Shown here piece after piece: positions 8,341-18,100 of a DNA stretch of 49,442 bases. Position 1 is the stretch's first letter; the number at the start of each line of letters is the position of its first letter. Origin of the DNA: Pirellulales bacterium (GTDB taxonomy: Bacteria; Planctomycetota; Planctomycetia; Pirellulales; DATAWG01); the NCBI GenBank assembly GCA_036267355.1, contig DATAWG010000064.1:1-49442 (forward strand), written 5' to 3'. The notes beneath the pieces were generated by a model. The model saw only the letters and a program-made list of their open reading frames with translations, ran no database searches and had not been told where the DNA came from. Position numbers and translations under genes: made by a program.

Positions 8341-10011
8341 TCACATGTCGGCGGGCCCGGGTATTCCGCCGGTGAATTCCGCATCTTTTGCCGCGTGGCC
8401 CGAAAGCACTTTGGCGTCGTAGCCTCCCTTGCTGCGGAAATAGGCGAGCAGAATCAGATAGCAAATCAACATGATGGCGGGGAAGATCGCGACGGTGGCC
8501 AAGGCGCTCTTTTTCGCCTGGTCCGTAATGCTCGTCACGACGGCCTTTTGCTTCACGGGCAGGGCCGCCAATTTCGTTTCATCGACGGCTTTGTATTCGC
8601 CGAAGACGCTCGTTTTCGGCAAGCCTTGGACTTCGGCAAAAATCGTCGGGTCATTGGCCTTCAATTCCCGATAGACTTGCTTATCTTGGATATTTCCCAG
8701 TAGTACGGCGCCGATCACTCCGACGCCCAACATGCCCACGGCGCCGGTGACGTTGAGCGTCAGCGCGCCTCCCTCCGGATATTGCTCCGCCACGACGCCG
8801 AGCATCGTCGGCCAGAAGAACGACTTGCCAAAACCATACAGCGTGGCGGCCGCAAAAATAAACCAACCCACCGAATACGAGAGCGCGATCAAGCCGCAAC
8901 ATGCGATGGCCGCCGAACAGGCGAGCAATCCCAGCGGCGATATCCGATGCACGATGGATCCGGCGAACAACCGCAGCATCATCATGATGAACGACGTGTA
9001 GACCAACACCCAACCCGCCTGATAGCCAATCTTGCTCATCACCGGCGTCATCAGATCGGTGATCCAACTGTCGGTTCCGAGCTCGGTGGTGGCCAGTGGA
9101 AGCATGATGAGCAGCAGGAAGATGAACATCGGTCGGCCCCACGTGCGCACGTAGGCCCCGAACGCCAAAACGAGCACCGCTCCTACGGCGATTTCAAGCC
9201 ACAACGGCGAGTCGAACACGTTTCCCACTTGGCGCACGATCAAGGCGACGACGAGCAGCGCGCCCAGAACCCCCACCTCTTGCAGCATCGCCCGGTAAGA
9301 AACGCCCGCAGTCACGCGTTCGTTCTGGGGGAATCGTCGGCCGAGCATCATCAAGCCATAGGCGATGGTGGGCAGGAAGATCAAAGCCACTTTCCATTGC
9401 CAACTGATGGCTTCCATGAAGTGGCTGCCGACGACGCCGGTGGTGGCCATCGAGATGGTGAGGATTCCGCCGAGCACCAGCCCGCCGGCCCAGCCCGCGT
9501 GAAGCACGTTCAGCCACTTCGCCTTTTGCTTCGAAAACATCGTGGCCACGACCGGGTTCACCACCGCTTCCACGGTGCCATTGCCCAGCGCGACAATCAG
9601 GTTGCCGACGTACAACATCCAGTAGCCGCGGCTATGGCCGAGGGCAACTGCGGCGGCGTCGGAACCGGCCGGCGCCAGCACCAGCGGAGCGCAGATCGTC
9701 ACGATCGCGGAAACGATGTGGCAAAAAAACGCGAACACCATCGCGCGGCCATACCCGATCCGATCAACCACCAGGCTGAACAGGACGATGCTGATCGCAA
9801 AGGGCCACAAGCCGACCCCGAGGATTTCTCCGACTTGGGTTTTGTCGAGACCAAATTGCAGGGCCAAGTCGTTCATAATCATTGCGCGGATGATGAACCC
9901 GAAGGCGGTCGTGATCATCGCCATGAAGCAGGCCCAAAAGAGCCTGCGATCGGCGGTCGGCGCCGTGCCTGTCGATGCTGGCGCGCGGTACGGATTCATC
10001 TGGTCACTCAT
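8341..10011 (-). CDS. MFS transporter
   Basis: 556 residues from ATG 10011. That start has a strong Shine-Dalgarno sequence (GGTGGAG, complement of 10021-10027) nine bases upstream, so the longer GTG start at 10026 is not preferred. After a short polar N-terminus come about twelve hydrophobic helices. The loop between helices 2 and 3 holds DRIGYGRAM, matching the major facilitator D-R-x-G-R/K pattern. Near the C-terminus a hydrophilic insert of about 80 residues (QDKQVYRELKANDPTIFAEV and on) separates the last two helices, which is longer than usual. Substrate cannot be told. Neighbours give no pathway link; it converges with tilS. Confidence 0.88.
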   Translation of the reverse strand: MSDQMNPYRAPASTGTAPTADRRLFWACFMAMITTAFGFIIRAMIMNDLALQFGLDKTQVGEILGVGLWPFAISIVLFSLVVDRIGYGRAMVFAFFCHIVSAIVTICAPLVLAPAGSDAAAVALGHSRGYWMLYVGNLIVALGNGTVEAVVNPVVATMFSKQKAKWLNVLHAGWAGGLVLGGILTISMATTGVVGSHFMEAISWQWKVALIFLPTIAYGLMMLGRRFPQNERVTAGVSYRAMLQEVGVLGALLVVALIVRQVGNVFDSPLWLEIAVGAVLVLAFGAYVRTWGRPMFIFLLLIMLPLATTELGTDSWITDLMTPVMSKIGYQAGWVLVYTSFIMMMLRLFAGSIVHRISPLGLLACSAAIACCGLIALSYSVGWFIFAAATLYGFGKSFFWPTMLGVVAEQYPEGGALTLNVTGAVGMLGVGVIGAVLLGNIQDKQVYRELKANDPTIFAEVQGLPKTSVFGEYKAVDETKLAALPVKQKAVVTSITDQAKKSALATVAIFPAIMLICYLILLAYFRSKGGYDAKVLSGHAAKDAEFTGGIPGPADM

Positions 10012-10230
10012 CGAATCGTGCTCCACCTAAGGCCGAAGAAAGCAGAAAGGCCGGAGATCGGCCGCCGAGAAACCCCGCAAACTGCTTGAGTATAGCCAAG
10101 GGAAATCGAATGTAAACCGAGGTGATATGCCGGATTTAGGTAAATTTCGGTCGGCGATCCGGCGCAAAGCGCAAGATCGGCCGTCCTCGCCCCGCTTCGC
10201 CAAAATGCCAGCTATTTGGCTCGCACTGGA

Positions 10231-10322
10231 GCCCGAAGCGCTAGCAAGGGAGTTACGGCTTTGTCGTCTGAACGCGACCCCAAAAATTGAATCCCACATT
10301 CGCTTGCTAGCGCTGCGGGCTC
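10231..10322. repeat. Inverted repeat, variant of the GCTAACGCTTCGGGCTAG family
   Basis: Arms GCCCGAAGCGCTAGCAAG (10231-10248) and CTTGCTAGCGCTGCGGGC (about 10303-10320) pair with one mismatch around a 54-base centre. The element lies in the 483-base gap between the divergent MFS and AsmA-like genes. The rest of that gap shows no gene; both promoters should be here. Confidence 0.7.
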
Positions 10323-10494
10323 GGGACCGACAGTCAACCCGCCAACCCGCCTTGACCGGCATCGGCCCAACGGCATACCATACCCCCCTATTTTCGCCGC
10401 AATACGCCCGCGGTTCGCCGCTTCCGCGGCGCAAACGCCGCACTGGAATTGCGGTCTAAGAGAGCAGCAAGGAAGCCCTCCCATCTTCAATCGC

Positions 10495-13400
10495 TTGGTC
10501 GACACGTGCTGGTTTGTTTTCAAGTGGGGCGCGCTGGCCGCGCTGATGGCCGCCGTCGGGCTCGGATTCTATTTCTACAGCCGCGTCAACGATCAGATCC
10601 GCCAGCATGTGCTCGTGCTGTGGCAGAAGCATTACAAGAATCTTCAGGTCAGCATTCGCTCGGCCCAGTTGGTCGACGGCGAGGGGATCGAAATTCGCGG
10701 CCTGACGCTATTGGATCCGCATGCGGCCGGCCCCCAAGGCGAATTGGCCTATTTCGACGAACTGGTTGTTTACTGCCAAACGAGCCTTAGCGAATTGATC
10801 AAGGGCGATCCGGAAATCACGCGCGTGCTCGTGCGGCGGCCGACGATCCATGCCACGCATCGACCGGATGGTTCTTGGAGCGTCGAGCGGATGTTGCCGC
10901 TGCCAAAGTTTTCCGATATTCCGCACGTAACCACGGTCGAGAATGGCACGATCGAACTGTTCGATCCGCTCAACAATCCGCCGAGCACGCTGACGCTCCG
11001 CGACATCAACGTCGAATTCAAGCCGATCCCCGATTCTGGTCCGGCGGCCCATTGGGCCACCGACGTGCGCGGGTATTCCGATGGCGATCATTTTCAGCGG
11101 GTGGAATTTTCCGGCCGGCTGGAGGCCGACTCCAAAGGCGCGGATTTAGCCGGCGTGCTCACCGGTCTCGATATGTCGCCGCAGTTGCGCGATTCGCTGC
11201 CGGCCCGTATCGGGCAAAAGTTGGCCCCACTGGCCCCGCTGCGCGGCCAGGTGCGTGTCGGCTTTCATGTCCACGACGACCCGTCCGCCGCGGTGCGATT
11301 CGCGTTTCAAGTCAACGGACAACTCACCGGCGGGCGGTTCGACGATCCGCGGCTTCCCTACCCGCTCAGCGATTTGAAAGCCGATTTCCATGCCGACAAC
11401 GCCGGCGCCACCGTCGACAAGCTCACGGCCCGGGCCGGCTCCGCCACGTTGCAGCTCGCGGCTCGCATGCACGGCTGCCAGCCTGGTTCGCCGATTTCGA
11501 TCGTAGCCAAAGCGGAGCATCTTGAGATCGGCCGCCATTGGGACTCGGTCATTCCCGAACCGCTGCTCACCGAGTGGGAGCGATTCAAGCCGGCCGGCGA
11601 AATCAGCGCCGATCTGAAATTGGATTTCGACGGGCAGCATTGGCGGCCCGAGGTGACCGTGCATTGTCTCGATGTGGCAATTACCTATTTCAAATTCCCG
11701 TACCGCTTGGATCGCACCAGCGGAACGCTCGAACTAAAAAACGATCTCCTGACCGCCGATCTGACGGCCTATGCCGCCAGCCAGCCGCTCACGATCGTCG
11801 GCCGATTTCAACATCCGGGCCCGAAATTCACCGGCCGCGTGGATATCTCCGGCGAGAATCTCCCCTTCGATCAGAATCTCATCGCCGCGCTGCCGCAGAA
11901 GGGCGGCGACGTGGTGCGGTCGCTGAATCCCAGCGGAACGTTCAATTTCTTTCTACGGCTGGATCGCACCGTCGCGGATCGGCCGCCGGCGGAAGAATTG
12001 GTCGTCACGCCAAACCAGGCGGCCGTGAAATACGATCGTTTTCCCTATCCGATTCAAAACATCCGCGGCGAATTGGTGATGACCGACGGCCACTGGACTT
12101 TTCGCAACCTTGAAGGGAGCAATGGCCCAGGCCGCATCCGTCTCGAAGGCTACATGAATCCGACGCTCAATGGAGAAGAAAAAGGCATCGAACTCGGCCT
12201 GAACATCACGGGCGTCAATATTCCCTTGCAAGACGAATTGCGCGATTGCCTGTCCGCCCAGTCGGCCTCGCTGTGGAAGCAATTGCAGCCGCGGGGAGCC
12301 ATCGATCTCGTGACCGACGTGCGCTACGTGTCGGCCGCCAAGACGACCGACATCCACGTTCGGGCCGAACCCGTCGGCGACACCTGTTCGCTCCTGCCCG
12401 CGGCATTTCCCTATCGCTTGGAAAAAGTGCGCGGCGAATTCGTCTATCGCAAGGGACATATCGACCTGGGCAATATCCGAGCCATTCACGACCGGACGCC
12501 GTTTTCCGCCAACGGCTCGTGCGATTTCGACGACGATGGCAACTGGCATCTCAATCTCGACCGCGTGGCGGTCGACCGTTTGCGGGCCGATCGCGATCTG
12601 GTGGCGGCGCTTCCGGCGCGGATCAAGAAGACGATCGTCGATTTAAGTCCAAGCGGCACCGTGAACCTCTCCGGATCGGTGGATATTTTCGGCACGCCGA
12701 ATGTCGACGCGCCGCTGCGCAAAGTGTGGAACCTGTCGCTTGATGTCAATCAGGTCGGATTGCAAGTAGGCCCGCGATTGGAAAACATCAACGGCACGAT
12801 CCGGTTGGGCGGCGAATCGCCCACGAAAGAGGGACAGGAATTCGGTTGCCGTGGCTCGCTGGCCCTCGATTCGCTGACGTTCAAAGACATCCAGCTAACG
12901 CACGTGCAGGGGCCGATCTGGCTCGACAACAAACGATTCTTGTTCGGCACGCCCGCCGGAGCGCCGCCGCAGCCGGGCCAAGCGCCGCCGCGAAATCGTG
13001 TCACCGGCCAATTGTTCGGCGGCCGCTTGGAAACCGACGGCTCGATCGAGCAAGGCGACCCGGCGCATGGCAACGTGCCGACGTATTCGCTCGTGCTCGC
13101 CCTGGGGCGCGACGATCGCGACGGCATCGATCGCACCGCCGATCTCAAGCAAATCGCGCTCGCGTTCGGGGCCGGCAAAGGCCGTCTCGACGGACGCCTT
13201 CAGGCCGGCGCCCAACTCGCCAATTGGTATCGCGCGGCGAACGGGCAAACCGTTGTCACCGGCCCGGGCATTCACGGGCTGCGGGGCAACGGCTATGTGC
13301 GATTGGCGCACGCGGATATCTATGAGCTGCCGTTCATGGTGGCCTTGCTGAAGGTGCTCAGCATCAAGCCACCCGCGTCGGCCGGAGCAGCCAACACGAA

Positions 13401-13761
13401 CAATGCGCGCATGACCTCGGCGTTCACGAATTCGAACATCGATTATCGCATCGAAGGAGACCATGTTTATCTCGACAAGATCGCGCTGATCGGCGATGCG
13501 ATCAGTCTCGATGGCGCCGGCGAAATGGGTTTCGACACCGCCATCAAGCTCACGTTCCGGGCGCTCGTCGGACGCAGCGATTGGCAATTGCCCGTGGTGA
13601 AGAGCGTTCTCGGCGCCGCCAGCGGACAGCTCATGCAAATCCACGTCGACGGCACGCTTGGCGACCCGCAGATGAAGCGCGAAATACTTCCCGGCGTAAA
13701 TAAAGCCCTGCAAGAGGTGCAAAGCGGAGTGCAATCCATCGACCGCCCCGTCACCCGATGA
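10495..13761 (+). CDS. AsmA-like membrane-anchored protein
   Basis: 1088 residues. A single N-terminal membrane helix (about residues 8-28, WGALAALMAAVGLGFYFYS) is followed by a very long periplasmic region rich in short beta strands. It has many repeated phrases of the type L-x-G-x-V/I...F-P-Y-x-L-x-x-(I/V)-x-G-x-(L/F) (for example FPYRLDRTSGTLELKNDLL and FPYRLEKVRGEFVYRKG). This is the pattern of AsmA/TamB/YhdP-type bridge proteins, which are now linked to phospholipid transport between membranes. The C-terminus (FRALVGRSDWQLPVVKSVLG... ending near the last 60 residues) resembles the AsmA-like C-terminal domain. The start is a TTG with no clear ribosome binding site and no in-frame ATG nearby upstream, so the N-terminus may shift by a few residues. 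It appears monocistronic. Confidence 0.8.
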   Translation: MVDTCWFVFKWGALAALMAAVGLGFYFYSRVNDQIRQHVLVLWQKHYKNLQVSIRSAQLVDGEGIEIRGLTLLDPHAAGPQGELAYFDELVVYCQTSLSELIKGDPEITRVLVRRPTIHATHRPDGSWSVERMLPLPKFSDIPHVTTVENGTIELFDPLNNPPSTLTLRDINVEFKPIPDSGPAAHWATDVRGYSDGDHFQRVEFSGRLEADSKGADLAGVLTGLDMSPQLRDSLPARIGQKLAPLAPLRGQVRVGFHVHDDPSAAVRFAFQVNGQLTGGRFDDPRLPYPLSDLKADFHADNAGATVDKLTARAGSATLQLAARMHGCQPGSPISIVAKAEHLEIGRHWDSVIPEPLLTEWERFKPAGEISADLKLDFDGQHWRPEVTVHCLDVAITYFKFPYRLDRTSGTLELKNDLLTADLTAYAASQPLTIVGRFQHPGPKFTGRVDISGENLPFDQNLIAALPQKGGDVVRSLNPSGTFNFFLRLDRTVADRPPAEELVVTPNQAAVKYDRFPYPIQNIRGELVMTDGHWTFRNLEGSNGPGRIRLEGYMNPTLNGEEKGIELGLNITGVNIPLQDELRDCLSAQSASLWKQLQPRGAIDLVTDVRYVSAAKTTDIHVRAEPVGDTCSLLPAAFPYRLEKVRGEFVYRKGHIDLGNIRAIHDRTPFSANGSCDFDDDGNWHLNLDRVAVDRLRADRDLVAALPARIKKTIVDLSPSGTVNLSGSVDIFGTPNVDAPLRKVWNLSLDVNQVGLQVGPRLENINGTIRLGGESPTKEGQEFGCRGSLALDSLTFKDIQLTHVQGPIWLDNKRFLFGTPAGAPPQPGQAPPRNRVTGQLFGGRLETDGSIEQGDPAHGNVPTYSLVLALGRDDRDGIDRTADLKQIALAFGAGKGRLDGRLQAGAQLANWYRAANGQTVVTGPGIHGLRGNGYVRLAHADIYELPFMVALLKVLSIKPPASAGAANTNNARMTSAFTNSNIDYRIEGDHVYLDKIALIGDAISLDGAGEMGFDTAIKLTFRALVGRSDWQLPVVKSVLGAASGQLMQIHVDGTLGDPQMKREILPGVNKALQEVQSGVQSIDRPVTR

Positions 13762-13811
13762 CCGGCAACATGAGCTACACTTAAGCGGGAGGCGCAACCA
13801 CCCTCCCCAAG

Positions 13812-13871
13812 CCCAGGGAAGGCCCGCGGCGCGTCCGCCACTTGCACATCGCTCTCCCGGCCTTCCCTGGG
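13812..13871. repeat. 13-bp perfect inverted repeat after the AsmA-like gene
   Basis: CCCAGGGAAGGCC (13812-13824) and its exact complement (13859-13871) enclose 34 bases. They lie 50 bases after the AsmA-like stop and 50 bases before the next start. It may serve as a transcription end or be a dispersed palindrome; no T-run follows. Confidence 0.55.
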
Positions 13872-13922
13872 TGCCCCCGAAACCAATCCGCCAGCGACCC
13901 ATGAGTTTGCGGAGATGCCGAC

Positions 13923-14309
13923 ATGAGCATCGGACCAGCGGGTTTCTATAGCATCATCGCCGCCACCTCTCCGCAAACTAGCGCATTGGCCGCGCCGCTG
14001 GCCCAGTCGCAAGCCAGCGACATCGATCGTACAGCCCAGGAAGTCGCCCAGCAGGCACGCGAGACCGACGTCCGCACAAAGGCTGAAAATGCCGCCGGAG
14101 TCGGCCAAGCCGACGCCGAAGAACACGAATCGAACGAGCGCGATGCCGATGGCCGCCGCCTGTGGGAAAAGCCCCCGGGCTCCGGCGACAACGCCGACGC
14201 CGAGGAAAGCATGGATCCGGCAGCCGCCGACGCGTCTGCCTCCCATCCTTCGCATGTCAACCGCGACGCGTCCGGTGAAAGCGGAAACCAACTCGACTTA
14301 ATGGGTTGA
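13923..14309 (+). CDS. Small acidic hypothetical protein
   Basis: 128 residues. The first 40 or so are mildly hydrophobic and alanine/serine rich (MSIGPAGFYSIIAAT). A charged helix-forming stretch with DRTAQEVAQQARETDVRTK follows at about residues 34-52, and then an acidic, low-complexity tail rich in D, E, A and S. Codon use is consistent with its neighbours. The segment around residues 34-85 has an Arg/Glu heptad look and could be a short coiled coil. I do not recognise a named family; similar small proteins occur in planctomycetes but I cannot state a role. An AGATGCCGAC context precedes the ATG, with no strong ribosome binding site. Confidence 0.6.
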   Translation: MSIGPAGFYSIIAATSPQTSALAAPLAQSQASDIDRTAQEVAQQARETDVRTKAENAAGVGQADAEEHESNERDADGRRLWEKPPGSGDNADAEESMDPAAADASASHPSHVNRDASGESGNQLDLMG

Positions 14310-14561
14310 AAGCTTGTGAAAGATTGGCGACGGGCTCCGAGTTCGGTCGACAGGGCCCGAAAAAAACGGATTCCGCGAGGTGCCCGTCCCCATTCTTTCA
14401 CTCAAACGGCCGATTTTTTCCGCAAATTGCTCTGGACCCGCCCGGCGCTCGCCGCTACCTTGCCCACCCCGGTTAATATGCCGGGATGATCTACTTTCTC
14501 GATTTCTCGGCACGATGCCGGATCTCCGAGTGCCGCCGTACTGTTCAAGGAGGAACAGGCA

Positions 14562-16958
14562 ATGGGCAATGATCTTCGAAAGCGACAACTCCGTTCAGGT
14601 TTGCCGAAAGCGCGCCGGCAATGGCTACCGCGGGCGGTTCTGTTTGGAGCGATTGCCCTGCCGCTCGGCATGCTCGTGCTGTCGCGCTTGCAAGCCGACG
14701 ACCGCACGAACTCCGCAGTGCCCTCAACGCCGGGCGCTGTTTCACCGGCGCCATCCGGTCTGACGCCATTGCCGCCCGTGCAGCGCGCACAGGTCCCGAC
14801 TGCGCCGCCCACGGCCGCATCGACGATCGCCAGCGACGACGATGTTCCGCCACAACTCGGGGGGGCGTCCACGACGGCGGCAACCGCGCCATCTGCGACA
14901 TCGACCGCGACAAAGGCGCCTCCATTTCCGCAGCCCGACCTTGGCGCCGCCACGTCGGCCGCTTCGGGAGCCGCGCCGCTGTCGACCGGCGCCCCGCCGA
15001 TTACGCTTCCGCCGCCGATTCAATTGTCGTCGCCCGACGCGCTTCCCGGACCGGCAGAGCAATCGGCCGATTCGCGCGGATCGTTGCATATCGATGTGAT
15101 TCCGCTGAACGATTGGGCACCGCTGAGCACCGCGTCGCCGCGCGCCGCGCGGCCGGACTGGCAAACAAAAACGTCAGCCGACACAGATTCAGTAACGCCG
15201 GCCAGCGCTGCGATTCCCGACACGACGTCCGCCGGGTCGCCCGTCGCCGCCAGTCAATCGCCCGATGATCTGCCCGGCCTTCCGCCCTTGGAAGTGGAAG
15301 CGGCCCGATTCAAACAGATTCAGCCAGGCGTAACCACCGCCGATGAATTGATCCGGCAATTCGGCGAAGGCAAATTGCAGCATCGGAAAGACGGCACGGT
15401 CGAGCGCGTTTACCGGCTCGATCAATACCCGCGCGTTGGCGTCTCGCTCGAGCACCATCGGGTGTTGGCGGTCGATGTGCAATTGGAGCAGCCGACCGAG
15501 CCGGAAACACTGGCCCGGCGGCTGCATTTCGATCCGGACAGCAGTGTGCCGGTGACGGACGAGGCGGGGCAACTGTTGGGCCAATCTTTTCCCGACCGGG
15601 GCACGCTCTTCAGCTACGATCCCGGCACGAAGCTGGTTTCGCAGATGCTGTTGGAGCCGATCGATCCGCAACCATTTTTGACCCGAGCGGCCTATGAAGC
15701 CAGTTTGCATCCGGGTTGGGGCTTGCGCGACATCGACTACGCATTGCGGCTCGATCCGAATCATGCCTCGTCGCATGATTTGCGGGCCCAACTGCTGCTG
15801 GCGCTCGGCCGGCCGGGCGAAGCGTTGCGAGCCGAAAATCGATCGGTCGCCCTCTCGCCGGGCAATGCCACATACCTGTTGGGCAAAGCTGCCATTCTGG
15901 CCCGCCTCGACCATCGCGAGGAGGCTCTGCGGCTCACGCAGAGCGTCGCCGATCGAACTGATACTTCAGAGCTACTGAAGGCCGAGGCTCTTTGCCAGCT
16001 CGCGGAACTCACCGCGGGGCCGGCGGGCAGCGACAGGCGAGCCATCGAGCTCTACATGTCGGCGATCATGGCGGCCCAGCCGCTTGCGGCCGACGAGCAC
16101 GTCGCAATCCGCCGCTTGGCGAAGCATCTGTTGCTCGAAGCGCATTTGGGCGCCGCGAGCGATATCGCTTGGGGCGTATGGCAAAAGAAATCGACCACCG
16201 TCGCCCGGTGGATCTCGCAGGCCGATCAATTGGCGCAAGACCTGATCGACCACGAACAGGGTGACCCGCAACTGAAATTGGAGGTGGCTCGACGAGCTGT
16301 CGCGGCTTCCGCCGGAACCGACGGGAAATGGGACGCCAGCGCCTGGTTGCAGCAATCGCTCGACACGGGCCGAAAACTGATCGCCGACGCCGACGATCCG
16401 CTCCGCAAGCAACAATTGCAATGGGAACTCGGAGCGGCGCTCCTCGATGCCCTGGAAGTGCAACGCACGGCCGGATTGAATGCGCAATCGCTGGCCCACG
16501 CCATGGCCGTGCTGCGATATCTCCAATCGGGAATTCAATATCGCCAGCGAACCGCGGAGACCACGTATATCCTCGGCCGCGCGTATTTTCAGATCGGCGT
16601 GATCCATGCGGTCGTCGAGCGCGATCACACGACCGCCGTGCTTTGGTTCGACCGGGCCGTGCCGTTTTTGGATCGGCCATTGCCCCCGTCGGCCGCGTCC
16701 CGAATCGGTCGTAACGGTCAGCTATTGGTCAGCATGGGAATCTCGTATTGGCAAACCGGCCATCGCGAAGAGGCATTGCGGCTGACGCAGCACGGCACCG
16801 ATCTGGTGGCCAAGGCGGTCGCCATGAAGCTGCTCGACGACGGCGCGTTGGCGGTTCCCTACAGCAATCTGGCGGCCATGCACCGCCAAATGGGCCATCA
16901 GGAACAAGCCCGCTCGTATTCCGAAATGGCAGCGCGGCACGACACGCTGCATCGCTAA
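14562..16958 (+). CDS. Membrane-anchored tetratricopeptide-repeat protein
   Basis: 798 residues. The start is fixed by AAGGAGG at 14547-14553, eight bases before the ATG. A basic N-terminus is followed by one membrane helix (about residues 21-41, WLPRAVLFGAIALPLGMLVL). Next is a roughly 200-residue Ala/Pro/Thr/Ser-rich linker, and then a compact domain at about 235-370 (GVTTADELIRQFGEGKLQHR and on). The rest is alpha-helical with TPR-like helix pairs, for example at about 387-455 (ALRLDPNHASSHDLRAQLLL) and near the C-terminus (NLAAMHRQMGHQEQARSYSE). TPR domains bind partner proteins, so an envelope scaffold role is likely. The 252 bases upstream show no other gene. The function is unknown. 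Confidence 0.82.
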   Translation: MGNDLRKRQLRSGLPKARRQWLPRAVLFGAIALPLGMLVLSRLQADDRTNSAVPSTPGAVSPAPSGLTPLPPVQRAQVPTAPPTAASTIASDDDVPPQLGGASTTAATAPSATSTATKAPPFPQPDLGAATSAASGAAPLSTGAPPITLPPPIQLSSPDALPGPAEQSADSRGSLHIDVIPLNDWAPLSTASPRAARPDWQTKTSADTDSVTPASAAIPDTTSAGSPVAASQSPDDLPGLPPLEVEAARFKQIQPGVTTADELIRQFGEGKLQHRKDGTVERVYRLDQYPRVGVSLEHHRVLAVDVQLEQPTEPETLARRLHFDPDSSVPVTDEAGQLLGQSFPDRGTLFSYDPGTKLVSQMLLEPIDPQPFLTRAAYEASLHPGWGLRDIDYALRLDPNHASSHDLRAQLLLALGRPGEALRAENRSVALSPGNATYLLGKAAILARLDHREEALRLTQSVADRTDTSELLKAEALCQLAELTAGPAGSDRRAIELYMSAIMAAQPLAADEHVAIRRLAKHLLLEAHLGAASDIAWGVWQKKSTTVARWISQADQLAQDLIDHEQGDPQLKLEVARRAVAASAGTDGKWDASAWLQQSLDTGRKLIADADDPLRKQQLQWELGAALLDALEVQRTAGLNAQSLAHAMAVLRYLQSGIQYRQRTAETTYILGRAYFQIGVIHAVVERDHTTAVLWFDRAVPFLDRPLPPSAASRIGRNGQLLVSMGISYWQTGHREEALRLTQHGTDLVAKAVAMKLLDDGALAVPYSNLAAMHRQMGHQEQARSYSEMAARHDTLHR

Positions 16959-16978
16959 ACGCCCCGACCGTCAGGCTA

Positions 16979-17002
16979 CCTCGCTTACGCTTCGGGCTAG
17001 TG
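16979..17002. repeat. Single arm of the GCTAACGCTTCGGGCTAG repeat family
   Basis: CCTCGCTTACGCTTCGGG and on, one base different from the consensus arm, lies in the 91-base gap between the convergent TPR and SIMPL genes. No second arm is seen. Confidence 0.6.
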
Positions 17003-17049
17003 TTTGGGGCAATCGCCGAAAAATGCGGTTCGCGGCCCCAATTTCGCCG

Positions 17050-18009
17050 TCACTTGCCGAGCACGAACGATGCGCTGACGCCGATCGTCAATCGCACTTC
17101 GGCCGGATTGAGTCCGATGGCTTCGTCGTTGTTTTCGAATTGCTGCTCGACCGAGTCGTCGTCCTGCATGCCGTTGTAGTTATACATTTGTCGCTGCAAG
17201 CCGAGCGCCATCATCTGATCGTTGCCCTGAACGCTCTTTAGCTCGCCGAGCGAGCTTCCGGCCGCCGCAGCCAGCCGTTGCGCATGGTCTTTGGCGATTG
17301 CGAACGCCTTGGCCGCTGCCTTGGTGTAGTCCTGTTTGGATACTTTCGCCACGAAAATGAAGGCCGGTTCACCAGGCTTCGGACCATTGTTGTTGTAATT
17401 TTGCATTTCTTGGGCTGCCTCTTCTTGCAACTCTTCTTCCTCGGGCGAGAGCTCTTCCTTCGGCATCGACTTGACCAGGGCCGATTTGATCTTGTCGCTT
17501 AGCGATTGGCTGGCAACGAGCAGGTCCTCGCCGTCGCTCCCCTTGAGCGGCCATTCGGCGGTCAACGTCGTCGCCACATTGATCTGTGCCGGTTCGTTTT
17601 TCTTGGCGGGCCGGCCTCCGTTGCGAGCCCGCTGGCGAAGCATGTCCATGATCTGTTTGCGTTGCGGATTTTCGGCGGCGATGTGCGGAGCGCCGGCCAC
17701 GAGCGTCGCCGGCGCGGCGCCCAGGTCGGAACAAACCTTTAGCGCCGCCTCTCGCCGGGCCTTCAGCTTTGCCAGCGCGTCGGCAAGGTCTTTGCCGCTC
17801 GCCGTTACATCGAGCCGCATCCGCATCAACTCGGGTTGCCGTTTCACGACCGCGACGCCGGAGCCGCTCACCGTCCCCTGCCCTACGAGATTCACGACTG
17901 CCTGCTCGACGCTGTTGGCGGCGCCTTGGGCCAGCGCCGAGTGCGCGCCTCCCGCGAGAAAAATAGCAGCGGCGAACGTCAGCGCCAGCAACAAAGGAAA
18001 TCGCTTCAT
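17050..18009 (-). CDS. SIMPL (DUF541) domain secreted protein
   Basis: 319 residues. A classical signal peptide covers residues 1-27 (MKRFPLLLALTFAAAIFLAG, cleaved after AHSALA). The SIMPL/DUF541 fold follows: GTVSGSGVAVVKRQPELMRM at about 48-67, a helix LADALAKLKARREAALKVC, and a C-terminal strand VRLTIGVSASFVLGK at about 305-319. Family members are periplasmic or outer-membrane proteins (E. coli YggE type) of unclear function, sometimes linked to oxidative stress. A Gln/Glu-rich insert (EELSPEEEELQEEAAQEMQ, about 181-199) is specific to this copy. It is the last gene of the long minus-strand envelope operon, 91 bases after the HEAT-repeat gene. Confidence 0.88.
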   Translation of the reverse strand: MKRFPLLLALTFAAAIFLAGGAHSALAQGAANSVEQAVVNLVGQGTVSGSGVAVVKRQPELMRMRLDVTASGKDLADALAKLKARREAALKVCSDLGAAPATLVAGAPHIAAENPQRKQIMDMLRQRARNGGRPAKKNEPAQINVATTLTAEWPLKGSDGEDLLVASQSLSDKIKSALVKSMPKEELSPEEEELQEEAAQEMQNYNNNGPKPGEPAFIFVAKVSKQDYTKAAAKAFAIAKDHAQRLAAAAGSSLGELKSVQGNDQMMALGLQRQMYNYNGMQDDDSVEQQFENNDEAIGLNPAEVRLTIGVSASFVLGK

Positions 18010-18100
18010 GGTTCGGTCCTCTTCGAGTTTCAGATCGGTGTGGGATTGGCAGCGAATCGCTAAAAAAACGGATAAATCGGTAGCCGGTCAATTGTCGCGC

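Noticed and set aside
8782-10089. Plus-strand 435-codon ORF opposite the MFS gene
   Set aside because: It is antisense to a clear MFS transporter, rich in Arg/His/Gln with no domain; a typical shadow of GC-rich codons.
12895-13902. Minus-strand 335-codon ORF opposite the AsmA-like C-terminus
   Set aside because: The AsmA-like frame is supported by fold pattern and length; the minus ORF has no recognisable features.
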